A stretch of 64,000 nucleotides of DNA from Boothiomyces macroporosus. Its lineage: Eukaryota > Chytridiomycota > Chytridiomycetes > Rhizophydiales > Terramycetaceae. Within the stretch, counting starts at the first letter, position 1. Every line of letters starts with the position of its first letter. The notes beneath the pieces are model-generated. The model was not told the DNA's origin. It did not search any database and was given only the letters and a program-made list of their open reading frames with translations. Shown here piece by piece: positions 46,682 to 59,600 of the stretch. The translations under genes and the position numbers were made by a program. The stretch spans positions 1 to 64,000 of the forward strand of contig JADGKB010000072.1 in NCBI GenBank assembly GCA_027604185.1. Reading direction: 5' to 3'.

Positions 46682-47131
46682 ATGCAATCTCTTAAACGAT
46701 TCTCCACACTAAGACCATTCCACTTAGCTTTCCCAGTCAAAGATCTGGAACGAGCAAAGCACTTTTACAAGAACGTCATGAAGTGTCCACAAGGCAGGGA
46801 ATCTCCGAATGAATGGATTGATTTCGATTTCTTTGGTCACCAAATAGTTTGCCATAAAGCCCCGAATCCCAAAGCTGATGTAGATAGTAGAAGCCATGTA
46901 GATGGTCATAAAGTACCGATCCCTCATTTCGGAGTGGTCTTGGAATGGGATCAATTTCATCAACTAGCAAAGAATGTGCGTGATGGAGGTATCAAATTTG
47001 AAATCGAACCTTACTTACGATTTGAAGGGAAGCCAGGGGAACAAGTAACCATGTTCTTTTATGATTCCGAGGGGAATGCTTTGGAATTTAAAGCATTCAA
47101 GCATGACTCTATGTTGTTTGAAACAAAATAA
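46682..47131 (+). CDS. Glyoxalase/VOC-fold protein
   Basis: 149 residues, intronless, one vicinal-oxygen-chelate module pair. HLAFPVKDLERAKHFYKNVMKCPQGRE, WIDFDFFGHQIVCH, VPIPHFGVVLEWDQFHQLA and TMFFYDSEGNALEFKAF match a group of single-copy VOC proteins common in bacteria and some protists. Metal ligands are probably the His of HLAF, the His of IPHFG and the Glu of ALEF. The substrate is not known. Start is the first ATG (46682), 42 bp after the Gemin2 stop. The lack of introns and the bacterial look allow an old transfer. Confidence 0.82.
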   Translation: MQSLKRFSTLRPFHLAFPVKDLERAKHFYKNVMKCPQGRESPNEWIDFDFFGHQIVCHKAPNPKADVDSRSHVDGHKVPIPHFGVVLEWDQFHQLAKNVRDGGIKFEIEPYLRFEGKPGEQVTMFFYDSEGNALEFKAFKHDSMLFETK

Positions 47132-47327
47132 AATCAATGTACACAATCCAAGCCTCTAAATCGGTACTCTTTGCAAATGAAAGCCTGTTTAATAATACAA
47201 GCCTTTAGGTCGGATTTCTTTCTGCAAGACCAGCCCAACAGTACGCCCCAATTAAATTGACTTACTGTGGGGTAGCCCATAATTTCAAATATACACGTCA
47301 GTCGAAGGGATATTTATTGAAGTTAAT
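47132..47327. other. Intergenic region with a short imperfect direct repeat
   Basis: About 200 bp between convergent genes. It contains an imperfect repeat, AAGCCTCTAAATCGG and AAGCCTTTAGGTCGG, about 55 bp apart. No gene is seen. Confidence 0.4.
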
Positions 47328-48338
47328 TTAAAAGATGAAATCAGAAAACATATCCTGATCTTCGTCAGGAATAGGGCTTGGGGTTTTATGATCTAAAGAA
47401 AATAGTGAAGGAAGAGGATTGTCCAGCAATTGCATCAGGCTATTTTGAGCAGGAGTAGGTGGAGAGATATCATTTACAGAAAAGGCTTGTTGAAGTTTTG
47501 CCCATTGGGCTCCAAAATCCATTGGCTGGCATGTAACTTCTTCCTCTTTAACTTCTGGCATTGCTGGAAACTGAGATGGCTGTTCATAATAAAGAGCACC
47601 AGGATTATTCATAGCAAGAGGATAATAAGGAGATTGTACCGCAAGTTGCGGTCTCTGTTCCAAAGTCATCTGCGGCATCTGATTGATCTGAGGAGCAGCC
47701 ATTTGCGGTTGCACCATTTGAGATGTCATCATTTGTGGTTGTATCGACTGCGGAGTAATCATTTGTGGTTGCACACCTTGGATCTGTGGAAGTGCAAGCA
47801 TTGGCTGGGCAGCTGGGTTGAACAATGGAGTGTTGGTAAACAAGGTGTTACATACAGATTCTGCTTCCTTTGGGCTAGATGAGCCAGTAGAGCTTGGTTT
47901 GGGTCTGAACTGGGTAGACAAATGTCCTTCTACTTTACTCTTTTGGTATTTATTCTGGAACCAAATATCGATGCTCTTGACTGAAATACCAACCTGTTCG
48001 GATAGACTTGCTAATTCTTGTTCCGACGGTTGGGGATTGGCTTGATATGCTTCATTCAAAATGGAAAGAGTTGCTTCTTTCTTGGAGGCTAATGACTCTA
48101 AAGTGGACCGATTTTCCTCCAACTTCAGCTTTTGTCGTCTATTTTGAAACCAAATTTGAATAGAACGGGAAGATAAACCAACTATTTGAGAAAGCATCTC
48201 TCGATAAGCAGCACAAGGCATAGGATCGAGAGTATAAGCCTCCTGCAGTATGGCAAGCTGTTGAATAGATGTTCGCGGTCTACGTTTTCGGGGTTGGGTT
48301 GGTGCAGAATTATGAATTTGATGTGAAAGACTGTACAT
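47328..48338 (-). CDS. Double-homeodomain transcription factor
   Basis: At least 336 residues. Two tandem homeodomains: the first starts RKRRPRTSIQQLAILQEAY and has recognition helix SIQIWFQNRRQKLK; the second starts KKEATLSILNEAYQANPQPSEQEL with SIDIWFQNKYQKSK. Both keep the W-F-x-N core. The C-terminal half is Gln/Met/Pro-rich with repeated PQM units (PQMITPQSIQPQMMTSQMVQ), a likely transactivation region, ending with an acidic DEDQDMFSDFIF. The open frame continues upstream of the first ATG (48338) through NPIEKIFRNFQSSVKD to a GTG and beyond, so the N-terminus may be longer or lie in another exon. No intron is seen within the called part. Confidence 0.85.
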   Translation of the reverse strand: MYSLSHQIHNSAPTQPRKRRPRTSIQQLAILQEAYTLDPMPCAAYREMLSQIVGLSSRSIQIWFQNRRQKLKLEENRSTLESLASKKEATLSILNEAYQANPQPSEQELASLSEQVGISVKSIDIWFQNKYQKSKVEGHLSTQFRPKPSSTGSSSPKEAESVCNTLFTNTPLFNPAAQPMLALPQIQGVQPQMITPQSIQPQMMTSQMVQPQMAAPQINQMPQMTLEQRPQLAVQSPYYPLAMNNPGALYYEQPSQFPAMPEVKEEEVTCQPMDFGAQWAKLQQAFSVNDISPPTPAQNSLMQLLDNPLPSLFSLDHKTPSPIPDEDQDMFSDFIF

Positions 48339-48754
48339 GTCTTTTACAGATGACTGAAAATTTCTGAAAATTTTTTCGATTGGGTTCAAGATCACACTCA
48401 CAGACGGACCGTTCTTTTTGACGCCCCTCTCTTCCGTTAGGATTCCAAAATAAGACTAATGAAAAATCGTGGGGCCCAAAGATTGTGCGATAAGCTTACT
48501 TAAACCGGAGCAGCTTTCTTTATTTGGACTAAATTTGCCTTACTCAGCGCCAGCCTTCTATCGGTGAGATTTTTTGGGAGTAATAACTGATATTCGAGTA
48601 TTTTTTCAATTCTCATTTCAGCCCAAGTCGCACAAGATTTGAACGAGATGTTCATGTTTACCTCTTGCACAAAGACATATCAATTGTAACACCAGCGCTT
48701 ATCGAGAGCATCGATAAAATCCTACAAGATACAGGTGATCTAGTAAAAATTATA
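48339..48754. other. Unresolved region, possible small plus-strand gene near 48460-48780
   Basis: The plus strand holds protein-like stretches: PEQLSLFGLNLPYSAPAFYR around 48510-48570 and RTRFERDVHVYLLHKDISIVTPALIESIDKILQDTGD around 48630-48735. They join in frame only if a 58-nt GT...AG interval (48563-48620) is removed, much longer than any other intron here. An ATG at 48459 exists but a stop intervenes before the first stretch. The end would overlap the PARN stop. No family is recognised. Confidence 0.3.
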
Positions 48755-50446
48755 TTAGGAAATAATACAATTAGACCTCGTTTCAGTCACCCCTTCTTTC
48801 TCAATTTCCACCCGAGGCTTCTTGTGATAGTCAGGTTCCAAGTGCTCTCCCGAACGCTTTGCAGTTACTTCATTATACGGCTCCAGTTTGAAAACTGATT
48901 TCTTTTTAATTTTCCTAGAGCATATCTCAAGTGCTTTGGAAACTTTGGAGAGATCCTTTATGATGATTAAGCAAGACTGGTCATCAATCCACTTGACATT
49001 AACGGAGCCAAGGTCCTGAAGATTCTCTTGAATATCTTGATACTTCCAAGCTACAGGGAAACCTGACAACTTAAACACATTTTTGGTGACTGCTTTGTCT
49101 ACTGTGAAGCGATATTTACCGTCTGGACCTCCTAAATTGAGATATGGAATATTTGAATACATCAAGTATATTCGGTTCGCAAATCCCTTCAATCTTTCAG
49201 AGTTCAAATCCAAAAGTTCACTTTTCTCAGATTTGAATGAACAGAACTTTAAGAAACAAAATCCAGTTATAAATGCGTCATATCCGGCTTCATGTTGACT
49301 GTCAGACTCTTGATATTTGGTGAACTCTCTCCCACAGCCTGTTATTAGAGAAAAGATAACTAATATATGGGAATCTATAAGGATACGCCCTTGCAACATC
49401 ATAGAGCTTTTCCAAAGCTGTGTTGCTCACTCCACTATCAAGCTCAGTTGACGTGTGTGTAATGTACTTTGTGTCATATATAACTGGAAATTCCTCATGC
49501 AAAGATTTCTTGAAATCTTGATAGACCATCGGAAGTTTTCTTATAAAGTGGTGATAGATATAGCAAATATCCAACATCAAGTTATGACCCACTATCGGAA
49601 CTTTCTTTTTGGTGATTGCGTCAATAACTCTTCTGAATCCAACCAATTCATTCAAATCAGCCTAAATCAACAAATAGAATACTCTTTGGGACTCTAACTT
49701 TGAATTCACATTGTCCAGGAATGAATTGCGTTCCTCTACAGTTCTTTTAGAAATTTCAATGAATGTTCGCTTTGAGCTACAAGCCAAAAAGCCGTTGTAC
49801 CTAAATCAATAACAAGATTACATTCTTCCCACTGTCTGATGAATAACTCTTTTGTGAGCTGAAGATGGGGTTTTGATTTCGAATGTTTTATCCGTTCCAT
49901 TCTGCATAAAATCAGTGATCTTTGGAATCCATTCTTGGACATAATCATAGAGATTGTGGCCTTCTTCCAGGGGTTCATCATACGTGATTGCTTGTAATTT
50001 CTCCAAAATCCTTTCTTCGTCCTGTCTGTTCAAGAAAGGTACTCCTAAATCAACTGAAAAGAACCTTTTGTCCATTTCTGTATATCAAACTTATTCTGCA
50101 AGAGAAATTCCAGACATGAGAGTTGAATTTGAAAAGTTCGATCCAAGCCAAACTGCTTGGTTCCGGTCTTTGGGAAAACATAAAAGTTGTATGGATGACA
50201 TACATACATGCTTTGATTGTGATCATATTTGAATATTCCCAATCCCACTTGCATTGGGATAAATTGGGATGCAACAGTCGATATTTTTTGGTATCGATCT
50301 TCAATGGTATCCATCATGTCGTTCCGCACAGCATTTCCGAGACCTAAACCAGAGAATTCGGTATCAAATGAAATAAACTCCGCCTCTTCAATGTCTTTCA
50401 ATATATGTGGAAGCAATACCTCGAAATTCTCTGCAACAACTTCCAT
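48755..50446 (-). CDS. PARN: Poly(A)-specific ribonuclease PARN
   Basis: 535 residues; DEDD-family 3' exonuclease degrading mRNA poly(A) tails. N-terminal NFEVLLPHILKDIEEAEFISFDTEFSG has the first catalytic D-x-E; then NFYVFPKTG, FLLQNKFD, an R3H-like region (SSAHKRVIHQTV), KVPIVGHNLMLDICYIYHHF with the second Asp, and HEAGYDAFITGFCFL with the last His/Asp. A C-terminal RRM-like part follows (VFKLSGFPVAWKYQDIQENL, WIDDQSCLIII). Introns at 50045-50064, 49801-49821, 49662-49682 and 49339-49360. Divergent from the dynein gene with 205 bp between start codons. Confidence 0.94.
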
Positions 50447-50651
50447 TGAATGTGCGAAAAAAAAATAAAATGAAAAATGGGGAAATTAAACTAATAATAA
50501 TATGAATTTCTAGCTCTAATACTTCAAGTTCATCGAGTCATCTTCATCGCGGTGAGATGATGTCATCAACGCGAAATAACAATGGAGGAGTCTAAAATCT
50601 TTTACAACTCTTCCAACTTCAAATTAATGTTTGAATGTATTAACAATAGAT
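50447..50651. other. Divergent intergenic region upstream of PARN and the dynein gene
   Basis: About 205 bp with no gene; contains the promoters of two divergent genes. A dyad-rich stretch around TCATCGCGGTGAGATGATG and TCATCAACGCG lies near 50535-50572. I cannot name a factor for it. Confidence 0.4.
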
Positions 50652-53600
50652 ATGTCTGAAGAAAAGAAGGGAGACAAGAAGGACGAAGAAGCCGTCGTCG
50701 TACCTGTCGACGCCAGAGTAATGTGGTTTGAAGACAAGGTATGCGGGGCTCTCAAAGTCAAATCAGATAAATTTAAGAAAATGACAGCAAACGGAGAATA
50801 TGTGTACGATTAAAGTTGACACTAGGGATATTATCTATCAATTTCTCGACAAGGAGCCAAACACAATACTATTCTATTTGAACCAAAAGGAAGAAATCGT
50901 TCCAGCGGTTAAATTTCCATCGCAGATGAAGAGAAAAGCAATCTACTACCTAAAGCGAAGACTTGGGGCGCAAATAACAGAGAAGCTCGACCAGGAGTTA
51001 ATTTTGGGAGACCTATCCGCAAATCCTCTCGAGTTTTTGTCTGCTTTATTGGAGGAAGTATACCTGCCAATACTTACCAATACCAAAAACTTGGAAAGTT
51101 GGCCAGAAGTCGTTGCAAGTGACGTGCTGAGACATTTCCACATGCTAAATGGGGCTGTTTATGTAATTTCAGGAAAAGCAAAGGTATTTAATGCTAATCC
51201 CCAGGGGAAAACAATGTTACCTCTACCGCATGGTGCTAAACTAAACGCAGAGAACGATAAAAGTTTGCTACACACACTTGAAACTGCAGTTATTGATTGG
51301 ACCCACCAGATCAAAGAGGTAATCAAGAGCAGCTCTGCCACTCCGTTAGAAGAAGGATTAAATCCTGGCCCAATGGTGGAAATTGATTTTTGGACTGCCA
51401 AGGCAGCAAACCTGAAATCTATTCACCAGCAATTGACAGACCAGAAAATCCAAAAGATTTCCAAAGTGCTCAAAACAAGCAACAGCACTTACTATCCTGC
51501 TTTCCAAATGATCTTTGACGAAGTGGTGTTTGGTAAGCCTCAATTAACTGTAGCGCTGGAAGAAGCAAGCGATATTAGCACATTCTTGAAAGCGTTGAGA
51601 CCAAAAATCGAAGCTGTGGAAAGTGTCAATGAATTTGTAGAGCTGGCGCAGATATTCCCAGGACTTATGAAAACTATATTATTAATCTGGAAGTGTTCAA
51701 AGCACTACAACACACCTACCAGATTGGCTGTTCTAATGCAAGAAATTTGCAATGACATTATTGATGCAGCAAGAAATCACATCCAGCCAGCTGAACTCTT
51801 TACTAGTGAACCTGAAGAAGCAGCTGAAAGATTACGAGTAGTGCTTAAAGTGTGCAACGCGTTCAAAACCACCTACTTTGAATTCAAGGCTCAAACTGCC
51901 CACAGTTCAAGACCTTGGAACTTTGACTCAAAGTTGGTATTTTCTCGCCTAGATAAATTTTTAGTCAGAGTTCAACAAATTTTAGATTTATTTGACACAA
52001 TCATGGAATTCAATAGACTGGAAAAGATTGAAATTGGTGGAACTAAGGTAAAATTGCTCTAATTTCAGGGGAAAATTCTTAGCTCTCAAGTCGCTCAAAT
52101 ATTTACGGAATTCACCGCTGCCTTGCGACAATTTGCTGGAATCAAATATGACATTTTGGACATTGCATCTCCAGAATTCACAAACGACAACAACAAATTC
52201 AAGGAGCTCATTACAGATTTGGATAAGCGCATCTGCACCATTTTGAACCAAGCATTTGACGATTGTTCTGGCTTGTATTCCTGCTTTAGATTGCTTGAAT
52301 CATTTGGTGGTCTTTTAAATCGCCCAAACATTATTTGCGACTTTGAACAAAAATATTTTGAACTCTTGAGAATATACTCCAAGGATTTGGATGACGTTAG
52401 TTTGATATTTATTCGCAACAAAGAAAACTGTCCTATCCACTACAATATGGCCCCAGTGACGGGAGCAGTAGCTTGGATTCATGAATTGAAAGATAGAATT
52501 GGAAAAGCAATGGAGAAACTAAAGACGGTAAGGTCCAGTCTTAACTCTAGCTGAATCACTCTGTAATGCAATCAGAAGAAGCGGCAGTTGTGAAAACCAA
52601 ATACAATGAAATATTTGCTGCGCTAGAAGCCTTTGAACAAGCAATATTCTCAAAATGGAGCGCGTCTATCACTGATGAATCAGAAGCTAATTTGCAAAAG
52701 CCTATTTTAATACGCCAAGCTGGCCTTCTTCAAGTCAATTTCGACCCAAAAGTCGTAGCGCTCTTACGTGAAGTTAAATACTTTGGTGCTTTGACGGTTC
52801 AACCACCCGAGGCAGCTGTAGATATCTATTCAAAGTCTGAAACATTCCGCAAGTACATCTTCTCACTAGATAACATTTCAAATATGTATAACTCTATCAT
52901 AAAGGGAGTCCTCGACGTTGAAAGACCGCTAATTCAAAGAAAGGTTGACGAAATTGATTCACAAATCGAAATTGGTGTTGCACGGTTGAATTGGAAGTCA
53001 CCAGATATTGACAGTTATATCGAGCAAATATCTACAACAGTTGGTAACCTTTCGTCAATTCTTCAAGTTATGAAGAACAATCTTAACCAGATTAACAAAA
53101 TGCTCAAGCAATGGTCTGCAAGTCCGTTAATTGAACGAAAAGACGGAAAGAAACTACTGAATCTTGAAGAAAAGGATGCCAAACTTGCAGCTGCGTCGGA
53201 GATCATCAAGAAAGACGGCCAGTCATTGCTTCAGCTAGTTTCGCAAACTAGAACTTTGGTTGAGGCTGAAGAAAATTCAGAAGCCTGGCTGAATTACCGT
53301 GAATATATCGATGGAATTGTAAAGAAAGGATTCCGAGCCGTAATTAAGACTAGTCTTGACTTTATTTATCAAAACATGGATAAAGACAGAGTCAGCGACT
53401 TTGGGCCTTTAATTGAGGCAAAGTTGGAATTGGAACATGAAGCTCTGACTTTTACACCTTCAATGGATGAAGAAGCTCAAGGCTCGTTGAAAATGATCAT
53501 TGAAGATCTCATCGATGATATCTTTAATGTATCTTCTTTGATGCCTAGGGTAGCTCCACTTGAAATTAAAACAAAGCCAAAGCCTGCCACTGCTGAATTG

Positions 53601-56600
53601 AACGAAGAAAATGCAAAAGCTGAAATGGACGACAAAGCAATGGATGACTTTGCCAACTCTACTTATTTGGCAGAAATGCGCCAAGATCATATGTTGGATA
53701 GCCTTCGGGTTGGAATCATTGAAAGAGTTGCTACTATCGTAGAAAATTGCCAGCAGTTCAGAGAAACATTTGACCAATATGCATACTTGTGGACCGAAAA
53801 CAGACAACAGTACATGAAAAACTTTTTAGCTCCTCCAAAGAACTTGGACGAGCCAGAAAAGGAAGCTGAAACTCAAGCACCTAGTATTCAATTGGAAAAG
53901 TTTGAATCAGAAATTCGTAAATTTGAAGCAATCCACAAAACTATTATGGCATTTGATCCAGAAGTAATATTTAATGGCTGGTTCAGAGTGGACGTACGTC
54001 CATTGAAGCAAGCACTGAATGTTACAGTTAAAAAATGGAGCTTTACCTTGACCAAGTACCTGTACGATGATACAATAAGCACACTTAATGAATTAAGTCA
54101 GTTCACAAAGGAGAATAAGAACGGCCTGAACGTCAAGATTGATGAAGGCGATTATGAAGGCTTAATTGGTGCGATGGGACTGCTGCACGCAATCAAGCAT
54201 CGCCAGAATGCAATTGACACAATGTTTGAGCCCCTTAGGAAAACTGTAAACTTATTGCGGCAATTTGGTGTAGAATTTGATGAAGGTATTCATAAACTCT
54301 TGAACGATCTTCCAGAGCAATGGTCTGATGTCAAAAAGCTATCCGTATCCATCAAAGATCAGGTTGCCCCACTTCAAGCAAAGGAAGTTGATGTCCTACA
54401 ACAAAAGTGCAACCGATTTGACATGAAGAATCACAACTTCCGTGAAGAATTCAGAAAGAAAGCACCTTTTAGATTCGAAATTGGGCCAGTCGCAGCGTAC
54501 ACACTGATTGATAGCAATCACTTTGAAGTATTGGCTATGGAAAGTGAAGCTTCTGCTCTTAAAAAGTCTTGTGAATTGTTTGAACTGGCCGTGCCTACTT
54601 ATAGACAGTTATCTGACTGCAGAAGAGACATTAACATGCTAAAATCCATTTGGGACATTGTTGGTCTGGTTACATTCATGTTTGGCCAATGGAAAACCAC
54701 CCTTTGGACTGAAATTGATACCGACTCGATGGAAAATCGTTGTAGAGAATTATCTAAAGAGTTGCGAAAGATGGACAAAGAAATTAAAGGATGGGATGTC
54801 TATACGGGTCTCGACCAAACAGTGAAAGATATGGTTACAAGTTTGCGAGCCGTTGGAGAACTTCGAAGCAACGCAATAAGAGAACGCCACTGGAAGCAAC
54901 TAATGAAAACTACTGGTGTCACTTTTGTCCTTACAAAAGATATGAAATTCCAAGATTTGCTGAGCTTGCAACTGCACAAATTTGAAGATGATGTCAAAGT
55001 AATAGTCGATAGAGCGACCAAAGAATTAGCCATGGAAAAGGTTTTGAATGACTTGGATAAGACCTGGTCTGCCATGGAGTTTACCTATGAACCTCACGAA
55101 GCAGCCAAGACGGTTCTACTTCGAAGCTCTGAAGAGTTAATTGAAACGCTTGAAGACAATCAAGTAATGTTACAAACCATGATGACATCAAAGTATGTGG
55201 CACATTTTGAAGAGCAAATTACAAAGTGGCAAATTGCTCTTTCTTCGGTGGATTCTGTAATTGTATTATGGCTAGAAGTGCAGCAAACGTGGTCCCATTT
55301 GGAAAATATTTTTATTGGTTCTGAAGATATCAGAGTTCAGCTTCCAGAAGATTCAAAAAGGTTTGATGGTATCGATGCCGCATACAAGGTATTGATGAAG
55401 GAAGCACAAAAGGTTCCCAACTGCGTAAAGTGTTGCACTAGAGAAGGACTTTATGATCAATTGGAACATTTACAGGGGCAACTCGCACTTTGTGAAAAAT
55501 CATTGGCAGAATACTTGGAGACCAAAAGATTGGCTTTCCCAAGATTCTATTTCGTCTCTGCTTCAGACTTGTTGGATATTCTTGCAAAAGGCAATCAACC
55601 TTTGGCTGTTGCTGAACACTTACCAAAACTTTTCGATAATATTGCTCGATTAGAGTTTGCCAAAAATGCCAATGACGAGCCAACAAAAAATGCAATCGGC
55701 ATGTACTCTCTTCAAGAAGAATATGTAGAATTCAAAGAGCCATGCGACTGTACTGGAGCAGTTGAAAATTGGCTGAACAGATTGATCCATTCTATGAGAT
55801 CTACACTACGGAACTTGCTTGGAGAATCAGTGGCTTCCTACGAAGAAAAACCAAGAGAGCAGTGGATTTTTGATTTTCCAGCCCAGATTGTACTTGCAGG
55901 CTCCCAAATTTGGTGGACTACCGAAGTAAATGCAGCATTTGCCAGACTAGAGGAAGGATATGAAAATTCCTTAAAGGATTACTACAAAAAACAGGTCAAT
56001 CAGTTAACCGCCCTCATTGGACTTATCCAAGGCGAACTAAAGAAAGGCGACCGTCAAATGATCATGTCATTATGTACATTGGACGTGCACGCAAGAGATA
56101 TGGTAACCAAGCTTATTGTTGAAAAAGCCGAGAATTCTCAATGTTTCACTTGGCAATCGCAACTTCGATTGCGGTGGGATGACGTTCAAGAAAATGATTG
56201 CTTCATCAACATTTGTGATGCTGTATTCAGGTACAATTATGAATATCTGGGTAATACTCCTCGTTTAGTTATTACTGCCCTCACCGACAGATGCTACATC
56301 ACCTTGACTCAGTCGCTTCATTTAATTATGGGTGGAGCACCAGCTGGACCAGCAGGAACAGGTAAAACTGAAACTGTTAAGGATTTGGGCAAAGCTTTAG
56401 CTATTATGGTCTATGTCTTCAATTGCTCTGAACAGATGGACTACAAATCCATTGGAAATATCTTCAAAGGATTGGCTCAATCGGGTACATGGGGCTGTTT
56501 TGATGAATTCAACAGAATTGCCGTTGAAGTGCTTTCGGTAGTTGCTACGCAAGTTAAATCAATTCAAGACGCATTGAGAGCGAAAAAGAAGAGATTCATC

Positions 56601-59600
56601 TTCCAAGGTGAAGAAATTGGAATCGTTCGAACAGTTGGTGAGTGGATCACTATGAACCCAGGTATTTCTTTTGCTGAATGTAGGTTATGCCGGAAGAACG
56701 GAATTGCCAGAAAACATCAAGGCTCTTTTCCGCCCGTGCTCTATGTGCGTACCTAACTTGGAATTGATTTGCGAAATCATGTTAATGGCTGAAGGTTTTA
56801 TCGAAGCTAGTTCCCTTGCAAGAAAGTTCAATACTTTATACAAATTAAACAGAGAATTATTATCTAAACAAGATCACTATGATTGGGGTCTCAGAGCAAT
56901 CAAGTCTGTTTTAGTGGTAGCTGGTAGTTTGAAACGTCAAGATCCTAATGTGCCAGAAGAACATGTGCTAATGAGAGCTCTGCGTGATTTCAATTTACCA
57001 AAGATTGTTACTGATGATCTTCAGGTATTCCATGGTCTGATTGGGGATCTCTTCCCAAAATGTGATGTAGCAAGAAAGAGGGATGAAAAATTGGAAGGAG
57101 AAATCAGAAAAGCTACTGTTGAAAGTGGCTTGCAAGCCGAAGAAATCTTTGTTTTAAAAGTAGTGCAATTAGAAGAATTGCTGGCTGTTAGACACTGTGT
57201 GTTCATCATCGGAAACAGCGGAACTGGAAAATCCCAGATTTGGAAGATTTTATGCAAGACCTACCAAAATATGGGCAGAAAATGCACAGCCTGGGATCTG
57301 AATCCAAAGGCTGTTAGCACTGATGATCTTTATGGATGCATTAACCCTGCAACAAGAGAGTGGAAGGATGGGCTCTTCTCCTCTATATTGAGAGAAATGG
57401 CAAGTGCACAAGGAACAGATCCAAAATGGATGATTCTTGACGGTGATATAGATCCCAACTGGATTGAAAGTTTGAATACCGTGATGGATGACAACAAAAT
57501 GTTGACGCTTGCTTCTAACGAACGTATCCCTGTAAAGCCTCACATGCGTTTGATTTTCGAAATTGCCAATCTAAAGTATGCTACTCCCGCTACTGTTTCT
57601 AGGGCTGGTATTCTGTACTTGAATACTACCGACCTTGGCTGGAACCCATACGTACAATCCTGGCTTGAAAAGAGGGAGGATGCAGCAGAAAAGACCAATT
57701 TGTCAGTATTGTTTGACAGATATGTTAATCCATGCTTGGACGTTTTGAGATCTGGCAAGTTCAAAATGGCATTCGTTGAAGAATTTTCAATGGTAATGGC
57801 TCTTTGCAACATTTTGGAAGGACTTTTAACTCCTCAGAATACACCAAAAGGCTGCGAAAAGGAATGGTTTGAAATCTACTTTGTGTTTGCTGCTGTTTGG
57901 GCCTTTGGGGGTTGCATCTACCAAGATCAAATAGTCGACCACCGAAACGAGTTCAGCAAATGGTGGAATAATGAATTCAAAGTCGTCAAATTCCCTGCAA
58001 GCGGTACAATTTTTGATTACTACATTGAGCAGGAGACTAAAAGATTTGTTCCTTGGACTGACAGGGTACCACAATTTGAATACGATGCAGATGTCCCTCT
58101 TCAGGCTGTACTGGTTCATACTCCTGAAACTACCCGATTGAGGTATTTCATTGACCTTTTGGCAGATAATGGAAAGGCTGTACTGCTGATTGGAAATGCT
58201 GGAGGTGGAAAAACAGTACTCATGCAAGACAAATTGAATTCTTATGGTGACGATAGACTGTGTATTAATGTTCCTTTCAATTTCTACACGACTTCCACTT
58301 CCTTACAAGCAGTGCTCGAAAAACCACTGGAAAAGAAAGCGGGTAAAAACTATGGGCCACCAGGAAACCGAAAGATTATCTACTTCTTGGATGATCTCAA
58401 TATGCCAGAAGTAGACAAATATGGTACTGCAAGTCCGCATACCCTGTTAAGACAGCACCTAGATTACCGCCATTGGTATGATCGACAGAAATTGACTCTC
58501 AAGGAAATCCACAATTGCCAATATGTTGCATGCATGAATCCAACAGCTGGGTCATTTGTAATAGATACCAGACTGCAAAGACACTTTGCTTCATTTGTAG
58601 TCAATTTCCCAGGTGTAGAGTCCCTACAAAGCATCTATCTGCAAATCTTGAATGGCCATTTGAAAACGTTTACTCCTTCCATTCAAAAGATAAGCGAAAG
58701 AATTGTTACTGCCGCACTTGCATTACACAAAAAGGTGTCTTCAACATTCTTACCTACTGCGATCAAATTCCACTACGTATTCAATTTGCGAGATCTTAGC
58801 AACATTTTCCAAGGAATCTTATTTTCAACAAAGGAGAAAGTTAAAGATAATGTTGAATTTGTGCGGCTGCTGTTACACGAAAGCACAAGAACCTATGGAG
58901 ACAAGCTAGTAGACGAAACTGATAGGATGATGCTCTTAAAGGTTCAGGAAGAAATTATCAAAAAAAGCTTTGATGATATGGATCAAGCAGCAATCAAGCA
59001 GGAACCAATCCTATTTACACACTTCTGTAATGGAATGGGAGAGCCAAGGTATGGGGCAGTAAAGGATTGGGTAGTACTGAAAAAGCTATTGGATGAAGCT
59101 CAAACGCAATATGAAGAATCAAACGCTGCTATGGGGCTAGTACTGTTTGAAGATGCAATGAGCCATATCTGTAGGATTAATAGAATTTTGGAATCTCCAA
59201 GAGGAAATGCCTTATTAGTTGGTGTTGGTGGTAGCGGAAAACAGTCCCTATCGAGAATGGCAGCATTCATCTCGGGAATGGAAGTATTCCAAATCACGTT
59301 AAAGAAAGGATATTCGGTGGCTGACTTGAAGGTTGACTTGGCCGCGTTGTACGTTAAAACTGGACAGAAAAAGCAATCAATAATGTTCCTGTTGACTGAC
59401 TCACAAATTGCTGACGAAAAATTCCTGGTTCTAATCAACGATTTACTTGCATCTGGAAATATTCCTGGCCTGTTCCCTGATGAAGATGTCGACAATATTA
59501 TTTCATCCATGAGAGGGGAAGCAAAGGCTTTGGGACTGCAAGATACAAGAGAAATTTGCTGGGATATCTTTATTAGATTTGTTAGAAAGAATTTAAAGGT

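Noticed and set aside
47140..47260. Imperfect repeat AAGCCTYTARRTCGG as part of a small structured RNA
   Set aside because: Only two short imperfect copies, with no pairing partner or known RNA motif seen.
47430..48045. Plus-strand frames opposite the homeodomain gene
   Set aside because: They are His/Leu/Arg-rich complements of the Gln/Met/Pro repeats, without independent support.
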